From NCBI GenBank assembly GCA_030528445.1, contig JAUMYV010000004.1, forward strand, positions 1 to 33,472: a DNA stretch of 33,472 nt, written 5' to 3'. The translations under genes and the position numbers were made by a program. Under the pieces are notes generated by a model that was given only the letters and a program-made list of their open reading frames with translations, was not told the origin of the DNA and did no database searches. Shown piece after piece: positions 10,119-17,991 of the stretch. Every line of letters begins with the position of its first letter. The stretch's first letter is position 1. The DNA comes from Porphyromonadaceae bacterium. Its GTDB lineage: Bacteria > Bacteroidota > Bacteroidia > Bacteroidales > Porphyromonadaceae.

Positions 10119-10556
10119 TTATCGCCCGAAGACGCGATCCCAGAAACTTTTTTTAGGCGCTTGGTAGACGTCGTCGGAGCATAGCGATAGACGTCCCCAG
10201 TCGGCATCGTGTGCCTTCCCTGCCTTGATGCGGTGGTAGATGACTCCCCAGTCGGGTAAGCCCCCGAAGCTACGGTCGTCAATGAATAAGTCGGCCTTGA
10301 GCTTGCGCGAGAAGCCCTCTCCCGTTGCATTTTCTTCTGGGAAGTCTCTGTTGACCGCGTAGAACTCTAGCCCACGCTGGCGGCACCACTCGACAGCTTC
10401 GTCAAGGAGCTCGCCTTCGCGTACCGTCCAGAGTATGAGGCGATGTCTCTCCTCTTGGAGCATCTTGAGCGTATCAATGGCAAATGGGATTTCCTCTCCA
10501 ATGGCAGGATAACGATGCTTAACGATTGTTCCGTCGAAATCTACTGCTATAATCAT
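10119..10556 (-). CDS. Small HAD-superfamily hydrolase (BT_0820-like)
   Basis: A 145-residue cytosolic HAD-type phosphatase, nearly all core with little cap. Motif I is DFDGTIVKH, with the nucleophile and general acid Asp both present. A motif II-like Thr sits in LILWTVREG, and the acidic Mg site is IDDRSFGG. The start at 10556 (MIIAVDFDGT) is preferred because the beta-strand that carries motif I normally begins at the N-terminus; an upstream ATG at 10592 would add 12 residues. The substrate is unknown. It lies in a minus-strand run between the acyltransferase and DUF4271 genes. Confidence 0.85.
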   Translation of the reverse strand: MIIAVDFDGTIVKHRYPAIGEEIPFAIDTLKMLQEERHRLILWTVREGELLDEAVEWCRQRGLEFYAVNRDFPEENATGEGFSRKLKADLFIDDRSFGGLPDWGVIYHRIKAGKAHDADWGRLSLCSDDVYQAPKKSFWDRVFGR

Positions 10557-10601
10557 ATGTAGTATATTATTGGGGTCTACACTTTGACGCAAATTAAACT
10601 T

Positions 10602-11762
10602 TTATGATCCTACACGTTCGGCGCTGACTGTAGGATTGGCATACATCTCAAGTATGCGGATACGCAAGAAGTCTCGGTCAGGCTGGATGCCCTCTGGCAT
10701 ATTGATGAGTGATAGACGCTCATCAACATAGGCCTCGAAGGTTTTTTTCTCTGCATCCGTATAGCGGTCTGCATACTTCGTCACGCCGTTGAGCCAATCG
10801 TATGCTACGTAGTTGCCGGGGTAAAGCCTATAGTTGCGGTGAATCTCCTTGTCGATAAGTTGAGCCAGCACCTCTACGCGGTCAGCTTCTTTGATTTCGT
10901 CCCAAGCGATAGAGCCAACTAGGTTCGCAAGCGGACGCCCAGCCTGCATATGTACTCTACCCTTGTACCCGAAGACACCAGTGTGCATATTAAGCCCATC
11001 TTCTTCTTTTGTCTTACGATACTCTGGTTGGTCGCGTTTAAGTTGCATCTCACGAGCCTTGAGATAATCACATGGGTCGTACTCATAGCTACAGCAGGTA
11101 GGGACTATATTTAGTGGTAGGAGTGACTCGACGATGCCCTTGCGTCCCGAACCCATGGCTAGCATCTTGAGTAGAGCTGGCTGTGTGCGGTCGGTAGAGT
11201 CCTTGGAGCGCCCCTCACGCTGAGCGATCCACATGGATATACCCTCGGCTGCAGCATCGTGCATATACTCGGAGAGCTGCTTGGCAGCGATCAGGACATC
11301 GCGCCCCTGTAGCCCTCTACGCACGATGAAGCTACTATTGAGCTTGGCGAGCGTCTCTACCCACGGATAGAGCATCAGATTATCGCCGATAGCCACCTGT
11401 GGCATCCGACGTCCGACCTCTAGGAGTAGCACGTTGAGGAAGGCCGAGTCTAGAATAATGTCTCGATGGTTGGAGAGATAGGTATAGCCAGTCTCGGGGG
11501 CTAGATGCTCTTCGCCCGAGAAACTAACAGCCGAGCAAGTGCTATTCATCACGTGCTTGACTAGCATATAGCCAGCACGGCGCTTGAATTCGTCCGTTGA
11601 GTCTGTCCCTTCTAGTAGTTTGCCAAGATCGGCCCAGCTCTTGCCCGTTTTGAGTGCCTCGAAGGTTGCCTGTAGCGTGGCGTTGCCTAGCAACATCTCA
11701 ATCGCACCTGGCACTTCCTCCGGAGTCAAGGGGCGTATATCTCGATATTTATCATAGTCCAT
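10602..11762 (-). CDS. Glycerol-phosphate/lysophospholipid-type acyltransferase
   Basis: A 386-residue protein of the PlsB/PlsC-like acyltransferase superfamily, probably acting at the membrane in phospholipid or lipid A-type acyl transfer. The catalytic block is YLSNHRDIILDSAF (His99). Other blocks include SSFIVRRGLQGRD, WIAQREGRSKDS and LLPLNIVPTCCSYEYDP, in the order seen in these acyltransferases. The spacing of His and Asp (HRDIILD) is not the textbook HX4D. Its stop lies 45 nt before the chosen HAD start, and its ATG is 21 nt after the end of ddl, consistent with one operon. The exact acceptor, whether glycerol-3-phosphate, lysophosphatidate or an aminolipid, cannot be read from the sequence. 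Confidence 0.82.
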   Translation of the reverse strand: MDYDKYRDIRPLTPEEVPGAIEMLLGNATLQATFEALKTGKSWADLGKLLEGTDSTDEFKRRAGYMLVKHVMNSTCSAVSFSGEEHLAPETGYTYLSNHRDIILDSAFLNVLLLEVGRRMPQVAIGDNLMLYPWVETLAKLNSSFIVRRGLQGRDVLIAAKQLSEYMHDAAAEGISMWIAQREGRSKDSTDRTQPALLKMLAMGSGRKGIVESLLPLNIVPTCCSYEYDPCDYLKAREMQLKRDQPEYRKTKEEDGLNMHTGVFGYKGRVHMQAGRPLANLVGSIAWDEIKEADRVEVLAQLIDKEIHRNYRLYPGNYVAYDWLNGVTKYADRYTDAEKKTFEAYVDERLSLINMPEGIQPDRDFLRIRILEMYANPTVSAERVGS

Positions 11763-11783
11763 AGACGAAAAACATAATTTAAG

Positions 11784-12788
11784 TTAGCGTTTGTTTTGCA
11801 GACCCTCTTGGATAATATCCGTTAGGACTGCACCTATCTCGAGCCCTGCTGCCGTTATTTGCTGTGGTATGAAGCTCGTGGGGGTCATCCCTGGTGTTGT
11901 ATTGACCTCGAGTAGGGTGGGTAAGCCGTCCTGCTCGATGATGTAGTCTACTCTGATGATGCCACGTGCATCGACATAGCCGTAGATCGCCTCCGTGAGC
12001 GCTTGGATGCGTCGGGTCAGTTCGTCCGAGATGCGCGCGGGGGTAATCTCCTCGACTTGCCCGTTGTACTTAGCGTCGAAGTCGAAGAACTTATTGTGCG
12101 TAACTACCTCCGTCACGGGCAGAGCCTTGGGCGCTCCGCCTACTTGGTAGCAACCACAGGTCACCTCCGTACCCGAGATGAAGCGCTCGAGCAGGATCTC
12201 TCGGCTCTCGGCAAATGCCGTCTGTATGGCTTGCTCAAGCTCTTCTATCCGCTCCACTCGGCTTGTGGCTACACTCGAGCCACCCGTATTGGGCTTGACG
12301 AAGAGGGGCAGACCGAGTTGCTCTACGATGTACTCCAGGTGGGGTTTTGCTTGTTCGCGTTGTAGGCGTATCGATTGAGCCACTCTTACCCTCTCGTTGG
12401 TTGAGTGGTAGCGGTTGCAGAATTATTTGTTGAAGGTAAGCGACTCGGTGAGCACTCCTCCCGTATTGTAGGGGATACCTTTCATATCGAGGTAGCCCTG
12501 TAGCAGACCATCCTCGCCAGGCGCTCCGTGGATGGTGATGAGCGCATAGTCTAGGGTAATGCGCTCGCCTTGCAGGTCGAATCCGAAGTCATCTAGGCAG
12601 AGCTTGTGGCTCACACCCTCGGCCATATCGACCCACCAGCCGTCTCGCTCGATACGCACGAGGAATGGAGTAAATAGCTCTCGGTCAATCCACGAGAGCA
12701 AACCTGCGGCAGAGCGAAGCGAAACGCTATATTCACCCGAATAGCCTCCTGCCACGACGGCGATATTCGGCTTTTTGTTGATACTCAT
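11784..12788 (-). pseudogene. ddl: D-alanine--D-alanine ligase interrupted by one in-frame TAA codon
   Basis: Ddl makes D-Ala-D-Ala for peptidoglycan precursors. The reading frame runs from the ATG at 12788 to the stop at 11784, the normal length for the family (334 codons), but codon 122 (12423-12425) is TAA. The sequence reads ESLTFNK, stop, FCNRYHSTNERVRVAQSIRLQ without any frame change. Both sides carry family motifs: HGAPGEDGLLQGYL before the stop, and FVKPNTGGSSV, RVDYIIEQDGLPTLLEVN and TTPGMTPTS after it. A GTG at 12383 could restart the second part, but the pieces together form only one ATP-grasp enzyme. This could be a recent nonsense mutation, a base-call error, readthrough, or a real pseudogene with another ddl elsewhere. 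It starts 7 nt after the DUF3109 gene. Confidence 0.87.
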
Positions 12789-12795
12789 ACTTGGG

Positions 12796-13386
12796 TTAGT
12801 TGTCTTGTTCCGATTTTTCTTCTCTCAATAAGCGAGCTGCTTCTTCCAGTTGCTCGTACCATTCCTGCCCGAAGGCGCGTACCAGAGGCCCTTTGAGGAA
12901 CTGATATACAGGCATGCCCTCCCTGCGACCTCGCTTGAGGGCACACTTGCACACGCTCCATTTGTGGTAGTTGACGGCTGTGAAGTCCTTGTATTTGGTC
13001 AGCCTAATCGGATAGAGTTGGCAGCTAATAGGCTTGATCCAGTCGATCTTGCCCTCGTAGTACATCTTCTCGTAGGCACACAGGCAGTTGCCTCGTTCGT
13101 CATAGGTCGTGAAGACGCAGTCCTTACCCCCGACGATGGAGGTTACTTCGTCGCCCTCCTCATCAATATAGCTCACGCCCTGCTGAGCAATGACCTCTCT
13201 AGCACGAGGGGAGAGCAGATGCTCCACCTCGGGTAGATACTTGCGTAGCATCTCTGCCTCGCCTGGCTCTAGTGGGGCTCCGCTATCCCCTTCGACACAG
13301 CAGATCCCTTTGCATTGCTCATAGTCGCAGGCGAAGAGCACCTCGAAGACGTCCATACTGACGATTTTGTCTCCTATCTCTATCAT
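12796..13386 (-). CDS. DUF3109 cysteine-rich protein
   Basis: A 196-residue soluble protein of a Bacteroidota-enriched family with unknown function. Ten cysteines are visible, with a dense N-terminal group (Cys20, 25, 29, 30 in CDYEQCKGICCVEGDSGAP) and later ones at about 90, 101, 103, 122, 146 and 148 (including SCQLYPIR and VCKCALK). Their spacing resembles YkgJ-like putative metal or Fe-S binding proteins, so a metal site is likely, but this is inference. The start MIEIGDKIVSMDVF matches the family's usual N-terminus. The gene begins 36 nt after the MATE stop and is followed within 7 nt by ddl. Confidence 0.85.
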   Translation of the reverse strand: MIEIGDKIVSMDVFEVLFACDYEQCKGICCVEGDSGAPLEPGEAEMLRKYLPEVEHLLSPRAREVIAQQGVSYIDEEGDEVTSIVGGKDCVFTTYDERGNCLCAYEKMYYEGKIDWIKPISCQLYPIRLTKYKDFTAVNYHKWSVCKCALKRGRREGMPVYQFLKGPLVRAFGQEWYEQLEEAARLLREEKSEQDN

Positions 13387-13393
13387 ATCACTG

Positions 13394-13401
13394 CAAAGAT
13401 A
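13394..13401 (-). promoter_or_regulatory. Possible promoter box just upstream of the DUF3109-ddl genes
   Basis: The minus strand reads TATCTTTG, a perfect TAnnTTTG match, only 8 nt before the DUF3109 ATG. No TTG is found 20 bp upstream. If used, transcription would begin at or within a few bases of the start codon, giving a nearly leaderless mRNA. It may be a chance match. Confidence 0.3.
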
Positions 13402-13422
13402 CAGTATATCCCGCTTAATCCT

Positions 13423-14763
13423 CTAGGCGATGGATGTACGCCTTCTTTTGTATATCCAGAGTAGTGCCAAGACTGATAGCACCCCCTTGAGCATGGACGA
13501 TAGGCTGATGGACCACCAAATTGCCTCCAACCCCCAACCCAGGGAGATGAAGTAGAGCACCATAGGGATGCGCAGATAGTTGCCAAAGATGCTGATGCCA
13601 GCTGGTAGGTAGCTCCGACCCATACCATAGAATAGTCCCTGTGTCGTGATCTCGGCCATCATGAAGATCTGTGAATAGCCACTGATGCGCAGGTACATCG
13701 CCCCAGACTGGTAGGTCGCAGGTTCGGGGACAATCAAGGCAAATAATCCCTCTCCCCAGAAGACAAAGATGAGCGTCCCGACAAGGCCGATGAGTAGCGT
13801 ATGGGCGAGTGCTATACGGTAGGTGCGGTACACCCTGTCGCGCTTACCCGCTGCGTGGTTCTGCCCCACGATGGTGCAGAGCGCAGTGGTAATGCCCTGG
13901 GAGGTATTCCATGTGAGTGCCTCTAGTTGCCCCCCAGTGGTCAGAGTTGCCACGCCAATGTGTCCGCCTACCGACGAGGCCAAGCGTCCCATATAGATGC
14001 TTACTAGAGCGAATAGGACGTTGAGCGAGGCGGCGGGTAGACCAATCTGTGTGATGCGCCACACTAGTGGCCACTTGAGGCGGGTAAGCAGAGGAAAGCG
14101 CTCAAACAGATGATCCTTGATGCGTAGCCTATAGAGGAAGTAGATGAGCGTGATGAGCTGGCTAAGTACCGTCGCCCAAGCTGCTCCTGCTACGCCTAGG
14201 CTCATCGCATGGATAAATAAGGGGTCTAGCACCATATTGCACACTAAGCCCAAGCCCAGTACACGGAAGGGGATGCTACTATTGCCCGAGGCATTGTAGA
14301 TGCCGAATAGGGCTGCCGTGAGGAAAATCTCGGGGAAGCCGATTAGGCTGATGTACATATAGGTCAAGGCATCGGCTCTTACCTCAGGCTCTAGCAGGTA
14401 TAGATCGACCATCTCTGTGGCGAAGAGACCAAAGATTAGTGCAACGCTCACTCCGATAATGAGGCTAAGCGTCGTATTGTGCGAGGCATATATACGCGCC
14501 AGATCAATATCGTTGCGCCCGATGCTCTGTGCGATCGTTACCTCGCTACCCGTCTTATTGAAGTAGGCGATCGAGTGGGCAATCCAGAGAAAAACCGAAA
14601 TCGAGCCTACTGCCGCCACTGCCTCGCTGCTTAACCGCCCCAGCCAAGCCATGTCTGTGAAGCTGTAGGCCATCTGTACAAAAGACGTCCCCATGATGGG
14701 CAGGGCCAATTTGTACAGATGGCTACGCAGATGGCCAGTTGTAAGATCCTTGACCGTCGCCAT
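13423..14763 (-). CDS. MATE family efflux transporter
   Basis: A 446-residue inner-membrane cation-coupled multidrug exporter of the MATE/NorM-DinF type. About twelve hydrophobic helices in two pseudo-repeats are evident. The N-terminal family block is ALPIMGTSFVQMAYSFTDMAWLGRLSSEAVAAVG, quoted here by its ends ALPIMGTS and SEAVAAVG. Repeat-specific segments include ITTALCTIVGQNHAAGKRDRV in the second half, where GQNHAAG is the conserved cytoplasmic loop. Substrates cannot be predicted. The ATG overlaps the glnN stop codon by one base (TAATG), so it is translationally coupled to glnN, an unusual pairing of nitrogen assimilation with export. Confidence 0.92.
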   Translation of the reverse strand: MATVKDLTTGHLRSHLYKLALPIMGTSFVQMAYSFTDMAWLGRLSSEAVAAVGSISVFLWIAHSIAYFNKTGSEVTIAQSIGRNDIDLARIYASHNTTLSLIIGVSVALIFGLFATEMVDLYLLEPEVRADALTYMYISLIGFPEIFLTAALFGIYNASGNSSIPFRVLGLGLVCNMVLDPLFIHAMSLGVAGAAWATVLSQLITLIYFLYRLRIKDHLFERFPLLTRLKWPLVWRITQIGLPAASLNVLFALVSIYMGRLASSVGGHIGVATLTTGGQLEALTWNTSQGITTALCTIVGQNHAAGKRDRVYRTYRIALAHTLLIGLVGTLIFVFWGEGLFALIVPEPATYQSGAMYLRISGYSQIFMMAEITTQGLFYGMGRSYLPAGISIFGNYLRIPMVLYFISLGWGLEAIWWSISLSSMLKGVLSVLALLWIYKRRRTSIA

Positions 14764-16937
14764 TACTGTATGAATAGTAGCTCTCTATACTTGGGCAGTG
14801 GCCACATCTCGTCATCTACGATAAGCTCTAGATGGTCGATGTGGTAGCGGATCTTGCCTAGGTAGGGCAAGACATTGTCGTGGTAGGCATAGGCACGCTC
14901 ATGCATGCTCTCGATGCGGTTCGCTTTTTTGCGCTCCTCGACCATCGTATGAACCGAGCTCAGGTGTCGGCTCATCTCGGCAATTAGGTGCTTGGGGCCA
15001 GAGGCAAGCTCCTCGTACTGCTCACCCTCGAAGACATTCTTGAGCTTGGTCACATTGTCTAGTAGCATCGTTTGGTATTTGGTCGCTACAGGGACGATGT
15101 GGTTGAGCGATAGGTCGCCCAGCACACGGCTCTCGATCTGGATCTTCTTGACGAAGATCTCCCACTTGACCTCGTTGCGCGCCTCAAGCTCGGCACGGGT
15201 TAGCACTCCCATTGTCTCGAAAATATGAATGGATTGCTCTGCTGTGTAGGCCTCGTAGAGACGAGGGACGTGTACATCTACATCTAGTCCACGGCGCATA
15301 GCCTCGGCGTGCCACTCTTCGCTGTAACCATTGCCACCGAAACGGATTGGGGCGGACTCCTTGATGTACTGATGTATGGTCTCGAATAGAGCCGTCTGTG
15401 TGCCGACCTTGCTAGCCCGCTGCTCTACCTGCTGGGCGAATAGTCCCATCTCGTAGGCTAGAGCCGAACATAGGCTCAGCATGGCGCATGCAGGGTTTGC
15501 AGATGAGCCGACGGCACGGAACTCGAATCTATTCCCCGTGAAGGCGAAGGGAGACGTGCGGTTGCGGTCGGTATTGTCGAGTAGGAGCTCTGGGATCTGC
15601 CCCACGCCTAGGCTGTAGCCCTTCTTGTCGTCCATGACGATGGCGTCCTCGCTACTGCTGGAGAGGAAGCGATCGAGTACGGCGCTTACCTCGCTACCGA
15701 GGAAGCAAGAGATAATCGCAGGGGGCGCCTCGTGACCGCCGAGGCGATGTAGGTTGGTGGCTGAGGCGATGCTTGCCTTCAGGAGCGCATTGTTGCGGTA
15801 GACCGCCATCAGTGTAATGGCCATGAAGGCGATGAAGCGCAGGTTCTCCTGCGTATTCTTTCCGGGAGAGAAGAGGTTGGAGCCCGTATCTGTGCCGATT
15901 GACCAGTTGCAGTGCTTACCCGACCCGTTTACGCCCTCGTAGGGCTTTTCGTGGAGCAGTACGCGGAAGCGGTGTCGGCTAGCCACACGCTTCATCGTAC
16001 TCATCAGTAGGATGTTGTGGTCGTTGGCTAGGTTGCACTCCTCGTAGATAGGGGCGATCTCGAACTGATTGGGGGCCACCTCGTTGTGCCTCGTCTTGAT
16101 GGGGATACTCAGCTTGTAGCACTCGTACTCTAGGTCTTTCATAAACTCCTGCACACGCTCTGGGATAGTGCCGAAGTAATGGTCGTCTAGTTGCTGATTC
16201 TTGGCACTCTCATGTCCCATCAGGGTTCGCCCCGCTAGGCATAGGTCGGGGCGTGCGTAGAAGAGCGATTCATCTACCAGGAAGTATTCTTGCTCCCAAC
16301 CTAGGAAGGTCGTACAGCTCTCTACGTCGGGGTTGAAGAAATTGACGACACGGGTGGCAGCTCTATTGAGCGCATCTAGGGAGCGCAGTAGAGGCGTCTT
16401 GAAGTCCAATGCCTCTCCCGTGTATGAGACGAATACCGTCGGGATGCACAGTGTGTCGTCTACGATGAAGGCAGGCGAAGACGGATCCCATGCCGAGTAG
16501 CCTCGTGCCTCGAAGGTATTGCGTAGCCCCCCGTGTGGGAAGCTACTGGCATCGGGCTCTTGCTGGGTGAGGAGCTTGCCGCTAAACTCCTCGATCATGC
16601 CGCCCTCGTTGGTAACGCTAGCGAAGGAGTCGTGCTTCTCGGCTGTGCCGTCGGTCAGAGGTTGGAACCAGTGGGTGTAGTGCGTTACGCCGTGATCCAT
16701 CGCCCACATCTTCATCGCTGCGGCTACTTGGTCGGCTAGCTCTAGGTCTATGGGTAGCCGCTCATCGATGTGGCGAGACACCTTTTTGTACACCTCGGTG
16801 CTGAGGTAGCGGCGCATGGTTTGGCGAGTGAATACAGCTGACGCAAAGTAGTCAGCGACAGAGGCCTGTACGGGCTCTACATGTAGAGCCTTGCGCTCTG
16901 TAGCCTGTTCCAATGCCTTAAATCTCAAGTGAGACAT
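14763..16937 (-). CDS. glnN: Type III glutamine synthetase
   Basis: GlnN condenses ammonia and glutamate with ATP to form glutamine; it is the large oligomeric GSIII form characteristic of Bacteroidota and some cyanobacteria. The 724-residue length is normal for GSIII, against about 450-470 for GSI. Landmarks are GWEQEYFLVD (about 213-222, metal-binding Glu), TRHNEVAPNQFEIAP (about 282-296) and NGSGKHCNWSIGTD (about 337-350), the GS active-site blocks. The C-terminal region is helical and specific to GSIII. The ATG at 16937 is about 107 nt from a strong promoter match. Nitrogen regulation is likely, but no operator could be identified. Confidence 0.97.
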   Translation of the reverse strand: MSHLRFKALEQATERKALHVEPVQASVADYFASAVFTRQTMRRYLSTEVYKKVSRHIDERLPIDLELADQVAAAMKMWAMDHGVTHYTHWFQPLTDGTAEKHDSFASVTNEGGMIEEFSGKLLTQQEPDASSFPHGGLRNTFEARGYSAWDPSSPAFIVDDTLCIPTVFVSYTGEALDFKTPLLRSLDALNRAATRVVNFFNPDVESCTTFLGWEQEYFLVDESLFYARPDLCLAGRTLMGHESAKNQQLDDHYFGTIPERVQEFMKDLEYECYKLSIPIKTRHNEVAPNQFEIAPIYEECNLANDHNILLMSTMKRVASRHRFRVLLHEKPYEGVNGSGKHCNWSIGTDTGSNLFSPGKNTQENLRFIAFMAITLMAVYRNNALLKASIASATNLHRLGGHEAPPAIISCFLGSEVSAVLDRFLSSSSEDAIVMDDKKGYSLGVGQIPELLLDNTDRNRTSPFAFTGNRFEFRAVGSSANPACAMLSLCSALAYEMGLFAQQVEQRASKVGTQTALFETIHQYIKESAPIRFGGNGYSEEWHAEAMRRGLDVDVHVPRLYEAYTAEQSIHIFETMGVLTRAELEARNEVKWEIFVKKIQIESRVLGDLSLNHIVPVATKYQTMLLDNVTKLKNVFEGEQYEELASGPKHLIAEMSRHLSSVHTMVEERKKANRIESMHERAYAYHDNVLPYLGKIRYHIDHLELIVDDEMWPLPKYRELLFIQ

Positions 16938-17043
16938 TTGCTTTCTTTTATAATGTTACAATGTACTATATATCATCGTGCCATAGAAGCAGAGAGATAG
17001 CCCACTGGGATAGACTGCTTCTTGACCTATATGCTAGAGGCTG

Positions 17044-17074
17044 CAAAGTTACGCAACGCGCTCGGCTTCATCAA
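17044..17074 (-). promoter_or_regulatory. glnN promoter
   Basis: On the minus strand TTG (17072-17074) is followed after exactly 20 bp by TAACTTTG (17044-17051), an ideal Bacteroidota promoter. Transcription would start about 100 nt upstream of the glnN ATG. The hairpins at 17148-17282 lie upstream of this promoter and so are not part of the glnN leader. Confidence 0.7.
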
Positions 17075-17147
17075 GAACGAAACCCGCCGAACTGTGGCAG
17101 GGCAACCGCATCAAAATGAATCAATCGCGACGAATACAAGTATCCTG

Positions 17148-17166
17148 TAGCATCACAGTGTGCTAC
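17148..17166. repeat. Inverted repeat, GTAGCA/TGCTAC stem
   Basis: A 6-bp perfect stem with a 7-nt loop (arms 17148-17153 and 17161-17166). It is the first of three hairpins within 135 bp. Confidence 0.5.
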
Positions 17167-17186
17167 CATGAAGCGAATACACTGAT

Positions 17187-17212
17187 TTTCAACGCGGCAT
17201 GTGGCGTTGAAA
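17187..17212. repeat. Inverted repeat, 9-bp perfect stem
   Basis: TTTCAACGC (17187-17195) pairs perfectly with GCGTTGAAA (17204-17212) around an 8-nt loop. No T-run follows on either strand, so it is not a typical terminator. Confidence 0.65.
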
Positions 17213-17254
17213 CAGAATAGAACTAGCTAGTCAAATGGCGATTGCTTTGAGCTT

Positions 17255-17282
17255 GTAGCGACGCCGCGTGCTGAGTCGCTAC
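17255..17282. repeat. Inverted repeat, 8-bp perfect stem
   Basis: GTAGCGAC (17255-17262) pairs perfectly with GTCGCTAC (17275-17282) around a 12-nt GC-rich loop. The outer bases echo the GTAGC stem at 17148, but the two are not copies of each other. Confidence 0.65.
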
Positions 17283-17570
17283 CCAACGGGCGGAATTCGT
17301 TGTCGTAGCCCCCGAGATTTATATTTTAGACCAAATTTCAGAATGTTGATGAGAGAAATGCTTTGAGGAGGGGCGAAAAATGGCACACCGCGTATTTGGC
17401 ACCTAGGAGGCTCTAGGTTGCGTTTAGGCTCATTGTGGCATTAGGCCCCCAGCCGAATAAAAATAACCGCTTAAAACGTCTGTTTTGTAAATGCCTTTTA
17501 GTTAATTAGATAGAATTGATTTTGCGCCAATTTTATCTAAGAGAAGCAAGCATTTTAGATTTTCTCTGCA

Positions 17571-17610
17571 CTAATCTTGTGGGATGTGTGTACACATCGT
17601 GGCGGATTAG
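17571..17610. repeat. Two-tier inverted repeat centred at 17590.5
   Basis: CTAATC (17571-17576) pairs with GATTAG (17605-17610), and ATGTGT (17584-17589) pairs with ACACAT (17592-17597); both pairs share the same centre, separated by a 7/7 internal loop. A separate overlapping palindrome TGTGTACACA lies at 17587-17596. This could be an RNA hairpin or a dimeric regulator site. Confidence 0.55.
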
Positions 17611-17991
17611 TCCTACAATCTGAAAAAAACGCTTAGAGATTTGGAGGAAGAACCGAAGCGAAGCCCTCAAATCCCCTCTTTATCCATCCAATTTGTGAGC
17701 TGATTCATTTGCGATTATTAACAGAAAAGATGAAGAGTAGGATTGATGAAGTGCCAAGTAAGAGTCAAGCAATCTCAGGAGCCTTGTCGAGAGGTCTCAA
17801 AATGTTGTTTGGATAATTGAGAAATCCTGTAAACCTTGTAATAAATTTTAATTTTCCCTCAAAAGAATCCTAGGAATTGTCAAGTAATAATTGTAACTTA
17901 GCCCCAAAATAAAGCTAAGAGGCTTAAGAAACATCATATCGTAAATATTTCCGAAGTCTCTGGCGTGTCTTATTTAGATAAAACGCAGATT

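Larger units (their letters stand above)
16938..17991. other. Long noncoding, hairpin-rich region between glnN and the glycogen genes
   Basis: About 1.05 kb between two divergent genes. I find no tRNA, no IS end and no convincing ORF. Apart from the glnN promoter it holds several inverted repeats listed separately, a region of AT-rich sequence (about 17450-17560 and 17800-17950), and an imperfect stem at 17638-17673 (GATTT-GAGG with CCTC-AAATC). A short stem CTTAGC/GCTAAG (17897-17919) lies about 75 nt before the debranching enzyme start. No TTG-20-TAnnTTTG promoter was seen on the plus strand, so how the glycogen genes are transcribed is unclear. Confidence 0.7.

Noticed and set aside
10094..10330. 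A 79-residue N-terminal extension of the DUF4271 protein.
   Set aside because: It mostly overlaps the HAD hydrolase gene in another frame and has a Ser/Thr/Arg-rich composition unlike a membrane protein start.
17116..17220. A 34-codon plus-strand ORF (ATG to TAG) spanning two of the intergenic hairpins.
   Set aside because: Short, with no recognisable domain or promoter, and its sequence is largely dictated by the inverted repeats. Kept as noncoding unless conservation is shown.
17148..17282. The hairpin cluster as a possible CRISPR array or attenuator of glnN.
   Set aside because: The stems are not copies of one repeat with spacers, and they lie upstream of the glnN promoter, so they are not in its transcript.
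17897..17908. An 11-base sequence (TTAGCCCCAAA) recurring inverted at 22774-22784, flanking the glycogen cluster.
   Set aside because: An 11-base inverted match is expected many times by chance in 33 kb, and the second copy is part of a promoter region.
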